From assembly GCA_028688225.1 (NCBI GenBank), contig JAQTYQ010000004.1, positions 62,001-126,000 of the forward strand: DNA of 64,000 bases, read 5' to 3'. The number at the start of each line of letters is the position of its first letter. Position 1 is the first letter of the stretch. Under the pieces are notes generated by a model, which saw only the letters and a program-made list of their open reading frames with translations, did not search any database and was not told the DNA's origin. This DNA comes from Opitutaceae bacterium. Lineage in GTDB: Bacteria > Verrucomicrobiota > Verrucomicrobiia > Opitutales > Opitutaceae. Positions 29,801-34,245 of this stretch are shown in pieces. A program made the position numbers and the translations under genes.

Positions 29801-31244
29801 GAGCCTCACTCCGCAGCGTCCCGCCTATCAATATGCTTACGATGGCATCGGCAATCGCACCACCGGGGCCTCGAATGACGGGACTGGTTTGGCCAGCACT
29901 ATCTACACGACGAACCTCGTCAATCAATACACGGCGCTTAACGGTGCGCTAAACGATGCACCGGCTTACGATGTCAATGGCAATACCACGTCATTGCAGG
30001 GCATGATCCTCCGCTACGACGAAGAAAATCGTTTGGTGGAAGCCAGTGACGCCACGCAGCGGGTCGTTTACATTTATGATGGCCTGGGGCGTCGCGTGGA
30101 ACGGCAAGAATTTGCCAATGGTACTCAGACAAATCTGGTCCGCTATGTTTACGATGGCTGGCGTGTCGCCGAGGAACTCGACGGATCTTTTGCCGCGCTT
30201 CGGTCATACACGCGCGGTCTTGATTTGTCGGGAACGCTCGAAGGGGCTGGCGGGATCGGCGGCTTGCTAGCCATGACCCAGCCAGCGGGCAGTATTTTCA
30301 CCGCTGCGAGCTACTTCTACGATGGCAACGGCAACGTAATGGATCTAATCGATGATGCCGGCAGCTCTCTGGCTCACTACCAATACTCACCGTTCGGTGA
30401 AAGGCTCACTGCAACCGGGCCGCTGGTTGATATCAATCCGTATCAATTCAGCAGCAAGGAGCGGGATCCGGCCACAGGCTTATACTACTATGGTTATAGA
30501 TGGTATTCACCGTCCGTTGGGCGGTGGCCATCGAGGGATCCGATCGAGGAACAGGGCGGAGTGAACCTGTATGGGTTCGTTGGAAATAGTCCGGTATGTC
30601 GTATAGATCGGATCGGGCTAGATACGGAAACGGTTGCTGATTTTATTTGGCATTATTTCTTTGGGCAAGGACGTCCTGTCGATATCTCTAATGCGGGATT
30701 CATGCCACGATTTAAGAAAAGAATAAACAAAGACATTGAATTACTACAGGAGCGATTGAAGGACATTAGGCCGGCATTTAAGTGCAAGGGTCGTGGACCG
30801 ATACCTATTAGTTTTGAAGGTGTAATTAATAGTCAATTTCATATAAGTAACATGGCTCTCACTTGGGATCAGGCGCTTTCGGATCCAATCAGGATACTCA
30901 ACAACGGTGGCCTTGACTTAGAGTATACCTGCAAGGGCAGCGGGTATTGCAAGTGTGACTCCAATGTCTACACGCCATGGAAAGCGGTGATTACCTGTGA
31001 CCTAGTTTTCAGGATCAAGGATCGCTTTGCAAATCCTACGGACAAGGTTGGTCCGTTCTATGAGCGTGACGAAAAGGCATATCAAACGTGCGTTAAGGCG
31101 TGCGAAGGATTGCCTGGAGCGCAGCGAAAGCAATGCCTCTCGGAATGCGAAAAAAAACATCCTCCATCTGAACTTCCGGGAGGAACGCCATATGATATCA
31201 CTGGTTCCTGGAATGATTCTTTGGGATATGAAGTCAACTACTAG
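14817..31244 (+). CDS. Giant exported LamG/Ig/PA14/RHS-repeat protein with variable C-terminal tip
   Basis: A 5,475-residue protein; the signal region ends near ALGWAQA (residue 34). Order: four near-identical LamG plus Ig-like units starting at residues 41, 364, 685 and 1006; Ig-like and FN3 domains; another LamG-like domain (about 1422-1645); a chitobiase-C-like domain; PA14 (about 1732-1875); a second chitobiase-C-like domain; more Ig/FN3; a CARDB-like stretch (about 2772-2875); carboxypeptidase-regulatory-like domains (to about 3452); a Cys-containing hinge; RHS/YD repeats (about 3732-5065); and the RHS core ending GLYYYGYRWYSPSVGRW and NLYGFVGNSP (about 5255). The last 210 residues are an unrelated Cys-rich tip in AT-rich DNA. 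In RHS proteins the repeats form a shell around a toxic tip; the tip here matches no family I recognise. The carbohydrate- and ligand-binding modules suggest surface adhesion. Confidence 0.92.
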   Translation: MTRDIFSRVGVFRAISRLAVAAGALLPALGWAQAPGGPYLEPPADIAAWWPGNGSPVELVRGSHDFELINGATYAAGKVSQGFAFDGIGSFARTPAHADFDIGASATGFTVEFWVKRDAVADGRVFQWFNASNQERVQGYFVDGGNNYRVYLPMTGDGGTGGYVTTNSGTITAGVWHHLAMTFEAATHIARLYVDGRLASPETVFGPGVPDTRAGGYLYLGSGSNDYRFKGVMDEFTLYNRPLSLAEIGALYDAGAAGKSPPDDNAPPVVDAGPDVALADTGSVATLNGTVSDDNKPFGPPAVLWTLVNGPDGGTVTFGDAAVAATTATFSAPGTYLLQLTASDGLTAPVSDLMEVRVGVVTVEPPADIAAWWPGNGHPREVIHGGHDLELINGAAYAAGKVSQGFAFDGAGSFARTPAHADFDIGASATGFTIEFWVKRDAVADGRVFQWYNASNQERVQGMFVDGGNNYRVHLPMTGDGGTGGYVTTNSGTITAGVWHHLAMTFEAATRIGRLYVDGRLASPETVFGSGVPDTRPSGYLYLGSGFNDFRFKGVLDEFTLYHRPLSLAEIGALYGAGAAGKSPPDDNTPPVVDAGPDVVLASTGAVATLNGTVSDDNKPFGPPAVQWSLVEGPGTATFADASAAATTATFSAPGTYLLQLTASDGLTAPVSDLMEVRVGVVTVEPSADIAAWWPGNGHPREVIRDGHDFELINGATYAAGKVSQGFVFNGTSSFARTPAHADFDIGASATGFTIEFWVKRDAVADGRVFQWYNASNQERVQGFFADGGNNYRVFLPMTGDGGTGGYVTTNSGTITAGVWHHLAMTFEAATRIARLYVDGRLASPETVFGTGVPDTRPSGYLYLGSGFNDYRFKGVVDEFTLYNRPLSLAEIGALYDVGAAGKSPPDDNAPPLVNAGPDIDIPDVTATATLYGTVTDDNKPFGPPAVQWSLVEGPGTATFADASAAATTATFSTLGTYLLQLVASDGLTAPVSDLMEVRVGVVTVEPPADIAAWWPGNGHPREVIRDGHDFELINGATYAAGKVSQGFVFNGTSSFARTPAHADFDIGASATGFTIEFWVKRDAVADGKVFQWYNAGNQERVQGMFVDYGNNYRVFLPMTGDGGTGGYVTTNSGTITAGAWHHLAVTFDAATRIGRLYVDGQPASSETTFSTGQPDTRAGGYLYLGSGFNDYRFKGVVDEFTLYRRPLAASEVLAVYQAGSAGKTLPSTNPGPELSDLKFNGAAVPAVIDRSGAFSVTAFDTYGVKRVEFSLDGQLLAADTTPEDGFTAPLVLKHVAVGAHTLAVQAWDMLDAPSDVLSAPITIAWPPPPAAPTALTVMALAPTQANLLWHGSLGTAGLTYEVERKAGASGTFAHLADVVSGLGYLDTTVEAGAPYTYRVRARDEVDQTGDYSNEASVTMPMGDRAGIPVASMRLWLRADAGLTVGPIPRWPDQSGHGQDAIQSVSASQPLLVTEVVQSRPVVRFDGTGDFLNLPDFMNGATAGELFAVLKARVVPSDRSREPWSFGGSFGAAYPSGNRLFDDFGSTTQWDLGVPAQDLSAYHVYNASSQPDEWIARLDGGLLFASITNQVAFRNNPMLGRTPQFANDYFFDGDIAEIMVFDRVLSDAERQAVEHYLFQRYDLALPTPLFAPEPGRYAGQVAVSLAAATPGAAIYYTTDESDPQPLVSPLFTAPVELTETTRVKAIACENERTSAVASALYSIGVPPGEAGPTSGFSAAYYQTADFGGTSVLRLDPLIDFPNAAAGRALVANTGSVRWTGVLTAQFSETCTFHVKSDGAPRLWIGDTLVIDGSGQTAYGELAGSIHLQAGQAYPLRLDYGVRDPAHSASDRITLSWSGLSIPRELVPTRQVASGLAYPGTVATPAAEPAGGTFSDHVAIALTSASPAGARIYYTLTGDEPTTAAALYTGPVTLQQSATLKARAYAAGCNDSGILVTSYTLDNAGPTLSNLTFNGAAVPATVAGSGTFRVTATDASGVKRVEFLLDGALLAADTIAADGFTAPFVIENVADGAHTLSVQAWDVYDAPSAVLTASFTVAYPPPPPPVITSPPDGWKINTAALAVRGTAQPNSQVTLYRGSDALGTVPAGADGAFALDITLLAGSNELTASARNRHPQPSALSAPVHVTYDNTVPAPPTALSARSRAEGRIALSWYAPASGLASGYYLFRSESSMPDNAVLSVSNALGGAMIRGQSYTDTPPADGRYYYRAVTAYAVGDSATLSVLSNEADAVSDRSLPAADVSLTALGPLYDAVGHRFGVGLVEATLTATETLGAAPFFNLTVAGGSPIFVDLTPQGENVYQGTFSIAASTSSGAVGPVFSAIDAAGNRGTTITLSTPAVIDTLGPKAIGLVPVRVTETGALEDLPELEVIKNDPVPPATAVSVAWRLTLDEAPKPGAAPVVTATLSGHSGDPLALTVADAGDSDARTWLVQLTLPADAGIETEDLTLHFTAADDLDNSGGDIVSPHVFQVYKGDLPPLAAPSGLTAEALPAGAIRLAWPAVPGAAAYSLQVKGPGQADFEDLLIVSGAATEHQYTPAEDGAYSYRIASVRTLNGQTTLSGWSPVATARSDRVPPDAPTNLVLQVVAQGLQASWAPPAARPEDVAGFALYRSASPIADVAGLTPAVAQIPSAATEAVDPRPEGGQPYYALVASDPAGNQSPPVAAFANVSLLPVRSLAVSRVDSEAPVLTWEPAPGSAIDGYNLLIEGVPVPVNGSLLIPTGTHTYADAAYPGGDRHYTVKTVSGPDSRARSLTLPSVELALDAAAEIKRGLMNTLLVTVRNHSAEAVADARLKVRVANRDHYAPDFISVAPGGEQTVSVVVGGYEDVSAGTTPVGLALVISPHEGEAVVLQRSTSARVTEGALTAEILPGEFLRGGTGPVRIKLTNPSTLPIEFKTARQNGAQPSDEVRLNIQDAQGTLLSTTPLRIVLGDNVVALPGGTTVVRVPASSTYTSSPISLALPLSAPSEVTVVLEMDAVYYDFGQPDTQVKLAGPRSQVQVSARDTSYSAEVTAITPADSNGADPIVISGRALWRGIDPAQPGAPAPNVAVTVHIALDGFIRQETILTDANGLFAYTFQPGAGEAGGVYQVWASHPDVTSPPDATATFTIHRVVVSPAAFSFQVPRNYRQALPVKVSAGPGTTVQNVRAVLVGDLPAAMSISTTPLPAVFPNQTLELPLSIVGLTATPDATAVGDLEFRVVSDAPGGGESTWGRVGVHYEFTDGRPVLQAAPAQIEIGVQPGQTASETLVLKNIGFAALEGATVSLVGENDTPAPDWARLQTPAALGTLEIGAQQSVIIAAAPPDTGQLVDQVYYLFLRVQGANLAAAQYVPVTVTVSPSGQGGVLLHVIDPYYQLTLPDGAQNPAFNGLAGVAVVLEKESSTGVPTATQGGATDANGEFLLNDLPAGRYKLRLTADRHEPYIGRITIKAGVVYSEQIQLAYTPVSFTWEVVPVTFQDRYEIILTTTYETNVPVPVVIVEPSSISLPKMCAGQVLNGEFRVANHGLIDANNFQIPVPAADEYFSCEILSGYSDTIKAGQSLRVAYRIKCLQPLPGECPATTAQAGSTSRFGGWAASSLAAAEPLRRRGAPMLFTAPGDGGSTVVDTPCGTYISGFHPRWTYQCVNGQVYTSETMVPFSAGYGKCGGTSSYGFKDESGFKYPSFHGPGPGIGGSPQRSPGVGGGDGSQDGCFPHPPACPPPRDKCDDECNQRLNPAGSEVDLITRQYRDSVDDLIVPVPGGSIAWWRDFNYRRWNFRLADRLQGVCSAATGACSLVLNGQSYLASQSLTSGGGSAVKPLSGVPAGDYLLKGAGPEKITKRADGTLVWSDGRGQERDYDAAGRPTAVRQGGRLLAQYHYDDQGRLAWITDRDDRTVLTLTFANGQVTQVVDYAGRAVSYAYDASGRLETVTDVAGAITTYSYDHWWHLTGKRVHLPGTPDTADAVETVEYYVYAVAAQPTPPADVVLPGDQLLGENIRGQVTKVSHAAGASRTYVYNYYEATRTYYARVTTAGGAEEESIFDASGTLISRSVNGEPVYKREYDAHTRVTTRGANARTTEELDERGNVTRRVLPDGAIERFEYDPSNRLIRVISPAPSSLLPAPITTYTYDALGNVLTKTEAVGTPLERVTTSEYYPGTTLLKQRTDPPALSGVEGAGRTTAYEYDPSDRLLQVTVLATGYSLPATTATYTYDALGRKETETDALGRVTTWHYDAQGRVTGQIDPLGGSTLSTYLGDRLVEVETGRTAAARGRIVRYEYDPAGRKTKEKRVAADGAEQVFKTFAYDADGHLVSEINALGQGVTYTYNAAGNQTMVSQPGADGTASATTTVYDVLDRPVEVYDPVGAKRTIQYDLRDRPVLVTEAAGTPIARTTSYRYDLLGRVTSETLLATGCSLLTTSYTYDALGRRTAVGGDRAYPVSRTYDAADRVASETDALGRIKSFDYDALDRVLAVRLNGATIAAYEYDPAGNRLTATDGAGNHRHYRYDALNRLTHESIPLAAAQSIPADWWTQPAFILRETAYNAWGEVVSTTTYTADPLPATGYSLLATTSAYDLFGRKISETETPVLSGVEGAGLTRTFEYDAADNLVKVVYPPVASSGETQPTAEVYVRSPHHAALVESLIDRAGNRTSYAYDEALRVVAETNTLGGVTHRGYDALGRVAGEADPAGGNTTFEYDLFDQPVKITYPDHAAGTHERIATFRYDSHGKLVEKAGAGDYPLTYGYDAVGNLASLTDGNGHATHWTYNAFNLVATKTYADNSTWSYTYDAAGRLATRVDGLGRTTTYGYNAYGLIASILYPTDAPVSFAYDQQGRRLSMTDGSGTTVWAYDAAGRLASENQGRSHRTLTYDYDSHGNRIGLGVASTVGGVSPWHTNYGYDNAGRLRSVLDDRLPSSQPYLYSYTPNANLVAQVNTPTGMTRTNTYDSLGRLLSTTGKRSDASVINTFTYTYDAAGQRSMEITPDYQQSFTYDAQRQVVQAMPVSLTPQRPAYQYAYDGIGNRTTGASNDGTGLASTIYTTNLVNQYTALNGALNDAPAYDVNGNTTSLQGMILRYDEENRLVEASDATQRVVYIYDGLGRRVERQEFANGTQTNLVRYVYDGWRVAEELDGSFAALRSYTRGLDLSGTLEGAGGIGGLLAMTQPAGSIFTAASYFYDGNGNVMDLIDDAGSSLAHYQYSPFGERLTATGPLVDINPYQFSSKERDPATGLYYYGYRWYSPSVGRWPSRDPIEEQGGVNLYGFVGNSPVCRIDRIGLDTETVADFIWHYFFGQGRPVDISNAGFMPRFKKRINKDIELLQERLKDIRPAFKCKGRGPIPISFEGVINSQFHISNMALTWDQALSDPIRILNNGGLDLEYTCKGSGYCKCDSNVYTPWKAVITCDLVFRIKDRFANPTDKVGPFYERDEKAYQTCVKACEGLPGAQRKQCLSECEKKHPPSELPGGTPYDITGSWNDSLGYEVNY
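14937..18490 (+). repeat. Four tandem LamG-Ig coding repeats (about 963 nt period)
   Basis: Units begin at 14937, 15906, 16869 and 17832 with codons for EP(P/S)ADIAAWWPGNG, spaced 969, 963 and 963 nt. Long stretches are identical or nearly so at the DNA level, for example the segment for TNSGTI. The fourth unit lacks the Ig half. Recent duplication or continuing homogenisation is implied; unit number may vary between strains. Confidence 0.9.
27140..27170 (+). repeat. In-frame CCTGCTCC-type short repeat inside YD repeats
   Basis: A run of CCTGCTCC-like units encodes PAPSSLLPAP just before a TYTYDALG repeat. The amino acids do not fit the YD pattern around them. It occupies the same slot (between a turn and TYTYD) as the other inserts at 27387, 28022 and 28473. 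Confidence 0.6.
27308..27325 (+). repeat. 18-bp interspersed repeat, copy 1, in frame in RHS gene
   Basis: CCTGAGCGGAGTCGAAGG, identical to 28559-28576; both encode LSGVEG followed by AG before a YD repeat. The two copies sit in otherwise different sequence, so this looks like insertion of a small element rather than duplication of the YD repeats. Confidence 0.8.
27387..27420 (+). repeat. GCTACT-type short repeat, copy 1, in frame in RHS gene
   Basis: Built from CGCTACTGGCTACT and CGCTACCCGCTACT units and encodes LATGYSLPATT. A close copy lies at 28473-28508 and a degenerate one at 28022-28054 (LATGCSLLTTS). All precede a YD repeat. Confidence 0.75.
28473..28508 (+). repeat. GCTACT-type short repeat, copy 2, in frame in RHS gene
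   Basis: Encodes LPATGYSLLATT and shares the GCTACTGGCTACTCGCTAC core with 27390-27410. It is followed by the YD-like SAYDLFGRK. Confidence 0.75.
28559..28576 (+). repeat. 18-bp interspersed repeat, copy 2, in frame in RHS gene
   Basis: Identical to 27308-27325 and encodes the same LSGVEG peptide in the same frame. Confidence 0.8.
28861..29365 (+). repeat. RHS segment duplicated at 31806-32310
   Basis: Aligns without gaps to 31806-32310 at a constant offset of 2,945 bp. About 150 bp (29195-29336) is essentially identical, while patches such as 29126-29180 differ at many silent sites. That mosaic suggests repeated gene conversion. Confidence 0.9.
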
Positions 31245-31249
31245 TCAAA

Positions 31250-31516
31250 ATGATAAAGATTGTTTCATGCCTGTCATTATTATGGTCGATGGTGACCGTT
31301 GCTTGGTGTGCACTTGGTGTTTTGTTGAATGATACACAGTATAGGTTTTTGTATGACGCGAGCGTTGAGATGAAAGTCATCAGAGGTGTATTGGACATCG
31401 GAAGTGCAAATTCCATCAAGATACTAGTCATCGTCTCACTGGGTGCTATACTGCAATGCATGCAGCTGGTTTTGGTGGTCAGACAGAACAAAAATGAACC
31501 TACAGGCCAACCATAG
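31250..31516 (+). CDS. Small two-helix membrane protein, candidate immunity protein
   Basis: An 88-residue protein starting 5 nt after the giant RHS gene stop. Two hydrophobic segments are visible: IVSCLSLLWSMVTVAWCALG (about residues 4-23) and ILVIVSLGAILQCMQLVLVV (about 58-77), with a charged loop between and a polar tail. It is AT-rich like the RHS tip just upstream and unlike the surrounding GC-rich DNA, so the two probably arrived together. Position directly after a polymorphic-toxin tip is where immunity genes sit, and membrane immunity proteins are known for toxins that act on membranes. I recognise no family, so the role is inferred from position. Confidence 0.6.
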   Translation: MIKIVSCLSLLWSMVTVAWCALGVLLNDTQYRFLYDASVEMKVIRGVLDIGSANSIKILVIVSLGAILQCMQLVLVVRQNKNEPTGQP

Positions 31517-31783
31517 CGGCGCGCGGGCCAGGTGCCAACGGCGCGGCTTTTTTGGGAAAATCGTCACTGGGCAGCTTCTCGGCTACGAACCCTCCCTGAT
31601 TGCAGGAGCCAAACTCGCCTACGTCGGACTGAACACCCCAATGCCTAGCCCACCGCGTGGCACTTGTCCCGGTCAACCCCAAGGAGTCCCACGGCCTCTT
31701 TCATCCGCGAAAATCCGAGTCGAAATAAGTAGGGATGCGACTGCCCAAGCTATGTCGCCCACCTGCCTGACCTCCGTGAGCCC
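31517..31783. other. Junction region between candidate immunity gene and RHS fragment
   Basis: No convincing gene. GC content rises again. Short open frames exist on both strands but none has a recognisable protein or good start. It may be the scar of a lost cassette. The fragment's RHS homology begins abruptly at 31806. Confidence 0.5.
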
Positions 31784-32986
31784 GTGACGCAAACTCGAAA
31801 AAGAACCGGCGGCAACACGACCTTCGAATACGACCTGTTCGACCAGCCGGTGAAGATCACCTATCCCGACCATGTGGCCGGCACGCACGAGCGCATCGCC
31901 ACGTTCCGCTACGACAGCCATGGCAAGCTGGTCGAAAAGGCCGGCGCCGGGGATTATCCGCTGACCTACGCCTACGACGCCGTCGGCAACCTGGCCTCGC
32001 TGACCGACGGCAACGGTCATGCGACTCATTGGACCTACAACGCGCTCAATCTCGTCGCGACCAAGACCTACGCGGACGGCACTTCGTGGTCCTACACGTA
32101 TGATGCTGCGGGGCGGCTGGCCACCCGGGTGGACGGCTTGGGCCGGACCACGACGTACGGCTACAACGCCTATGGATTGATCGCTTCCATCCTGTATCCT
32201 ACAGACGCTCCTGTCTCCTTTGCCTATGACCAGCAAGGGCGTCGGCTTTCAATGACTGACGGCAGCGGCACGACGGTGTGGACCTATGATGCCGCCGGCC
32301 GGATGGCGTCCGAAACGCAAAGCCGCGCTGCGCGCACGCTGCATTTCAGCTATGATAGCTTCGACCAGCGCACCGGTCTGGAGGTTTCCGGTGGCGCGAC
32401 GCCCTGGCAGACCGTCTACGGCTATGACAACGCCGGGCGGCTGCGCACGGTGCTGGATGCACGGGCAGCCGCGGAACCATTCCTTTACAGCTACCATCCG
32501 CAGGCTAATCTGGTCGCCAGCCTGACGCTGCCGGGCGGGAACCATATCGACCGCATCTATGACCCTGCTGCCCGCCTGACCTCGCTGGCCCTGCACGCAG
32601 GGTCTTCGACCGTGAACTCTTTCGCTTACACCTATGATGCCGCGGGCCAGCGCTCGGGTGAAAACCGCGCCGACGGGACCCAGCGTGCCTACCAGTATGA
32701 TCTCTATCGCCAGTTGACCGAGGCGGCGGTGAAGCAGGGCGAGTTGGTCATGCGTGATTTCGGGTATCAGTTCGATCCCATCGGCAACCGGTTGACCACG
32801 TCGCTTGCCGCCGGCGGCGCCCCGGAGGCGACGACGTATGTTCCGAATCCGCTCAATCAGAACGCCAGCCTGACCGGCACTCTCGCGGACACGCCGACCT
32901 ACGATTTGAATGGCAACACCACGGCGCTGCTGGGCGTGACCTACCGCTGGGATGAGGACGGAGCGCGACAGCGCGGAGATGGTTAA
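31784..32986 (+). pseudogene. Orphan RHS/YD-repeat fragment
   Basis: A 400-residue open frame of YD repeats lacking signal peptide, N-terminal modules and the RHS core. The first seven codons (MTQTRKR) are unrelated; RHS similarity then starts at GGNTTFEYDLFDQP. Residues about 8-175 duplicate the giant protein. The remainder is diverged but keeps the order of motifs up to NGNTT followed by YRWDEDGA, the point matching LRYDEENR in the full gene, where it stops short of the core. It is probably the residue of a displaced RHS end, as in orphan rhs cassettes, and a donor or recipient of gene conversion. It may be untranslated. Confidence 0.75.
31806..32310 (+). repeat. Duplicate of RHS segment 28861-29365
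   Basis: Second copy of the 505-bp segment, no gaps. The two copies are direct repeats flanking the RHS core, AT-rich tip and candidate immunity gene, so recombination between them would delete or swap that cassette. Confidence 0.9.
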
Positions 32987-33060
32987 ACCGGTTGATTGCC
33001 ATCGCAGATACGTGGCTGGGAATGAGCTGTGCCGACTGGTGGGCAAAGAGGCTTGATTAT

Positions 33061-33114
33061 GTTCATGAAATATGCACTGTTCACGTAAACATGAACGAGG
33101 CTATTAAAGTGAAC
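33061..33114. promoter_or_regulatory. Nested symmetric operator of the first AbiE-like operon
   Basis: Four half-sites form two nested inverted repeats with one shared centre: GTTCA at 33061 and 33079, TGAAC at 33092 and 33110. Both same-strand pairs are spaced 18 bp. AbiEi antitoxins are known to repress their own promoters by binding inverted repeats. The site covers the predicted ribosome site and start codon. Confidence 0.7.
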
Positions 33115-34245
33115 ATTGATCGCCTCCCTCCCCGGGAGCGCGCGCGGCTGTTCATGGATCGGCTTCGCCTGCTACTTTCAGAAGTATTTCCCCACTCGGA
33201 GATTAAATTCTTGGGGTCACCAGCGCGAGACCTTGGAATCGACTTTGTCGCGATGGTACAAGTTCCTGACGGCCCCAGCCTTGAGTTTCTCGTGGAATGC
33301 AAATCCCAGCCGCGGCCGTCTCAGGTTCGCTATTCGGACGTGCCGGCAGTACCGACCGTGCGGGATTTCGACAAGAAGACCCACGCGGTCCAACGCAGTC
33401 GATCCTGGGTCTTTGCCGCGCCATTTGTTTCCCCGCGACTCGCGGAAGTATGCTGGGATCGCGGATGGAGTTGGTTCGATTTGGCCGGCAATTGCCGAAT
33501 CGGGGTCCCCGGTTTGCTCTACCTCGATCGGAAGGGAAATCAGCCGGTGCATCGCTGGTCGCGTCCGGACGCCAATCTCGGCACGGCCGAGGCCGCGCAA
33601 GTTCTGCGGGCCCTCCTCAAGCCTGAACACAAGGCGGTGCGCTGGGTCAGCCAACGTGACCTTCAGCAGGCAACCGAACCGGGAGTCAGCCTCGGGTTGG
33701 TCAACAAAATCGTCACGCACCTGCGCGGCGAAGGCTATCTGGCTGACGATGGCAAAGACGGCCTGCGCGTCATTGATCCGGAAAAACTCCTCTTGGCGTG
33801 GCGCGACGCCTATCGTTTTGATCGGGTGCCTCGGAGTGAATGGTTCACCTTGCTCAAGGCCCCGGACATCGAGAAAGCCATGCGGGAAGTGAATCCAGGC
33901 AATGAGGTGCATGTCGCTTGGGCGGCGTTTTCAGCCGCCGAGCGGCAGGCTCCCATGGTGCGCCAACTCAAATACTGGCTCATGGCATCGGAAGAGCACG
34001 TGGGTTTGGTACGTGACGCATTGAAGGCCAAACCGGTCGAGACCGGCAGCAATCTTGCCCTCCTGATTGCCCCGGACGGGGGCTACCTCGCCGGTGCAGG
34101 AGAGGAAGACCAAGCCGGACCTTGCACGCACCCGCTTCAGACTTACGTCGATACCTGGCATGCGGGCGGACGCGGACAAGAGGCGGCAGAGGCCGTCCTC
34201 GAACGCCGGCTGAGACCGGCTTGGAAGAAAATCACCACGCCATGA
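33109..34245 (+). CDS. Type IV TA antitoxin-like protein (AbiEi family) with nuclease-fold N-terminus
   Basis: A 378-residue protein, likely transcriptional autorepressor and antitoxin of the following nucleotidyltransferase. The GTG start at 33109 is preferred because GAGG lies 8 nt upstream; ATG at 33091 has no such site and lies inside the operator. Residues about 35-75 show GIDFVAMV followed by FLVECKSQ, the acidic and E-x-K pattern of PD-(D/E)xK folds. WSWFDLAGNCRI comes next, then a winged-helix region (WVSQRDLQQAT ... GLVNKIVTHLRGEGYL, about 175-225) typical of AbiEi-like proteins. It overlaps the next gene by ATGA. Whether the nuclease-like domain is active is unknown. Confidence 0.75.
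   Translation: MNIDRLPPRERARLFMDRLRLLLSEVFPHSEIKFLGSPARDLGIDFVAMVQVPDGPSLEFLVECKSQPRPSQVRYSDVPAVPTVRDFDKKTHAVQRSRSWVFAAPFVSPRLAEVCWDRGWSWFDLAGNCRIGVPGLLYLDRKGNQPVHRWSRPDANLGTAEAAQVLRALLKPEHKAVRWVSQRDLQQATEPGVSLGLVNKIVTHLRGEGYLADDGKDGLRVIDPEKLLLAWRDAYRFDRVPRSEWFTLLKAPDIEKAMREVNPGNEVHVAWAAFSAAERQAPMVRQLKYWLMASEEHVGLVRDALKAKPVETGSNLALLIAPDGGYLAGAGEEDQAGPCTHPLQTYVDTWHAGGRGQEAAEAVLERRLRPAWKKITTP

Noticed and set aside
34122-34241. N-terminal extension of the first AbiEii-like toxin
   Set aside because: It overlaps the antitoxin coding region in another frame; the ATGA overlap at 34242 is the standard start for the pair.
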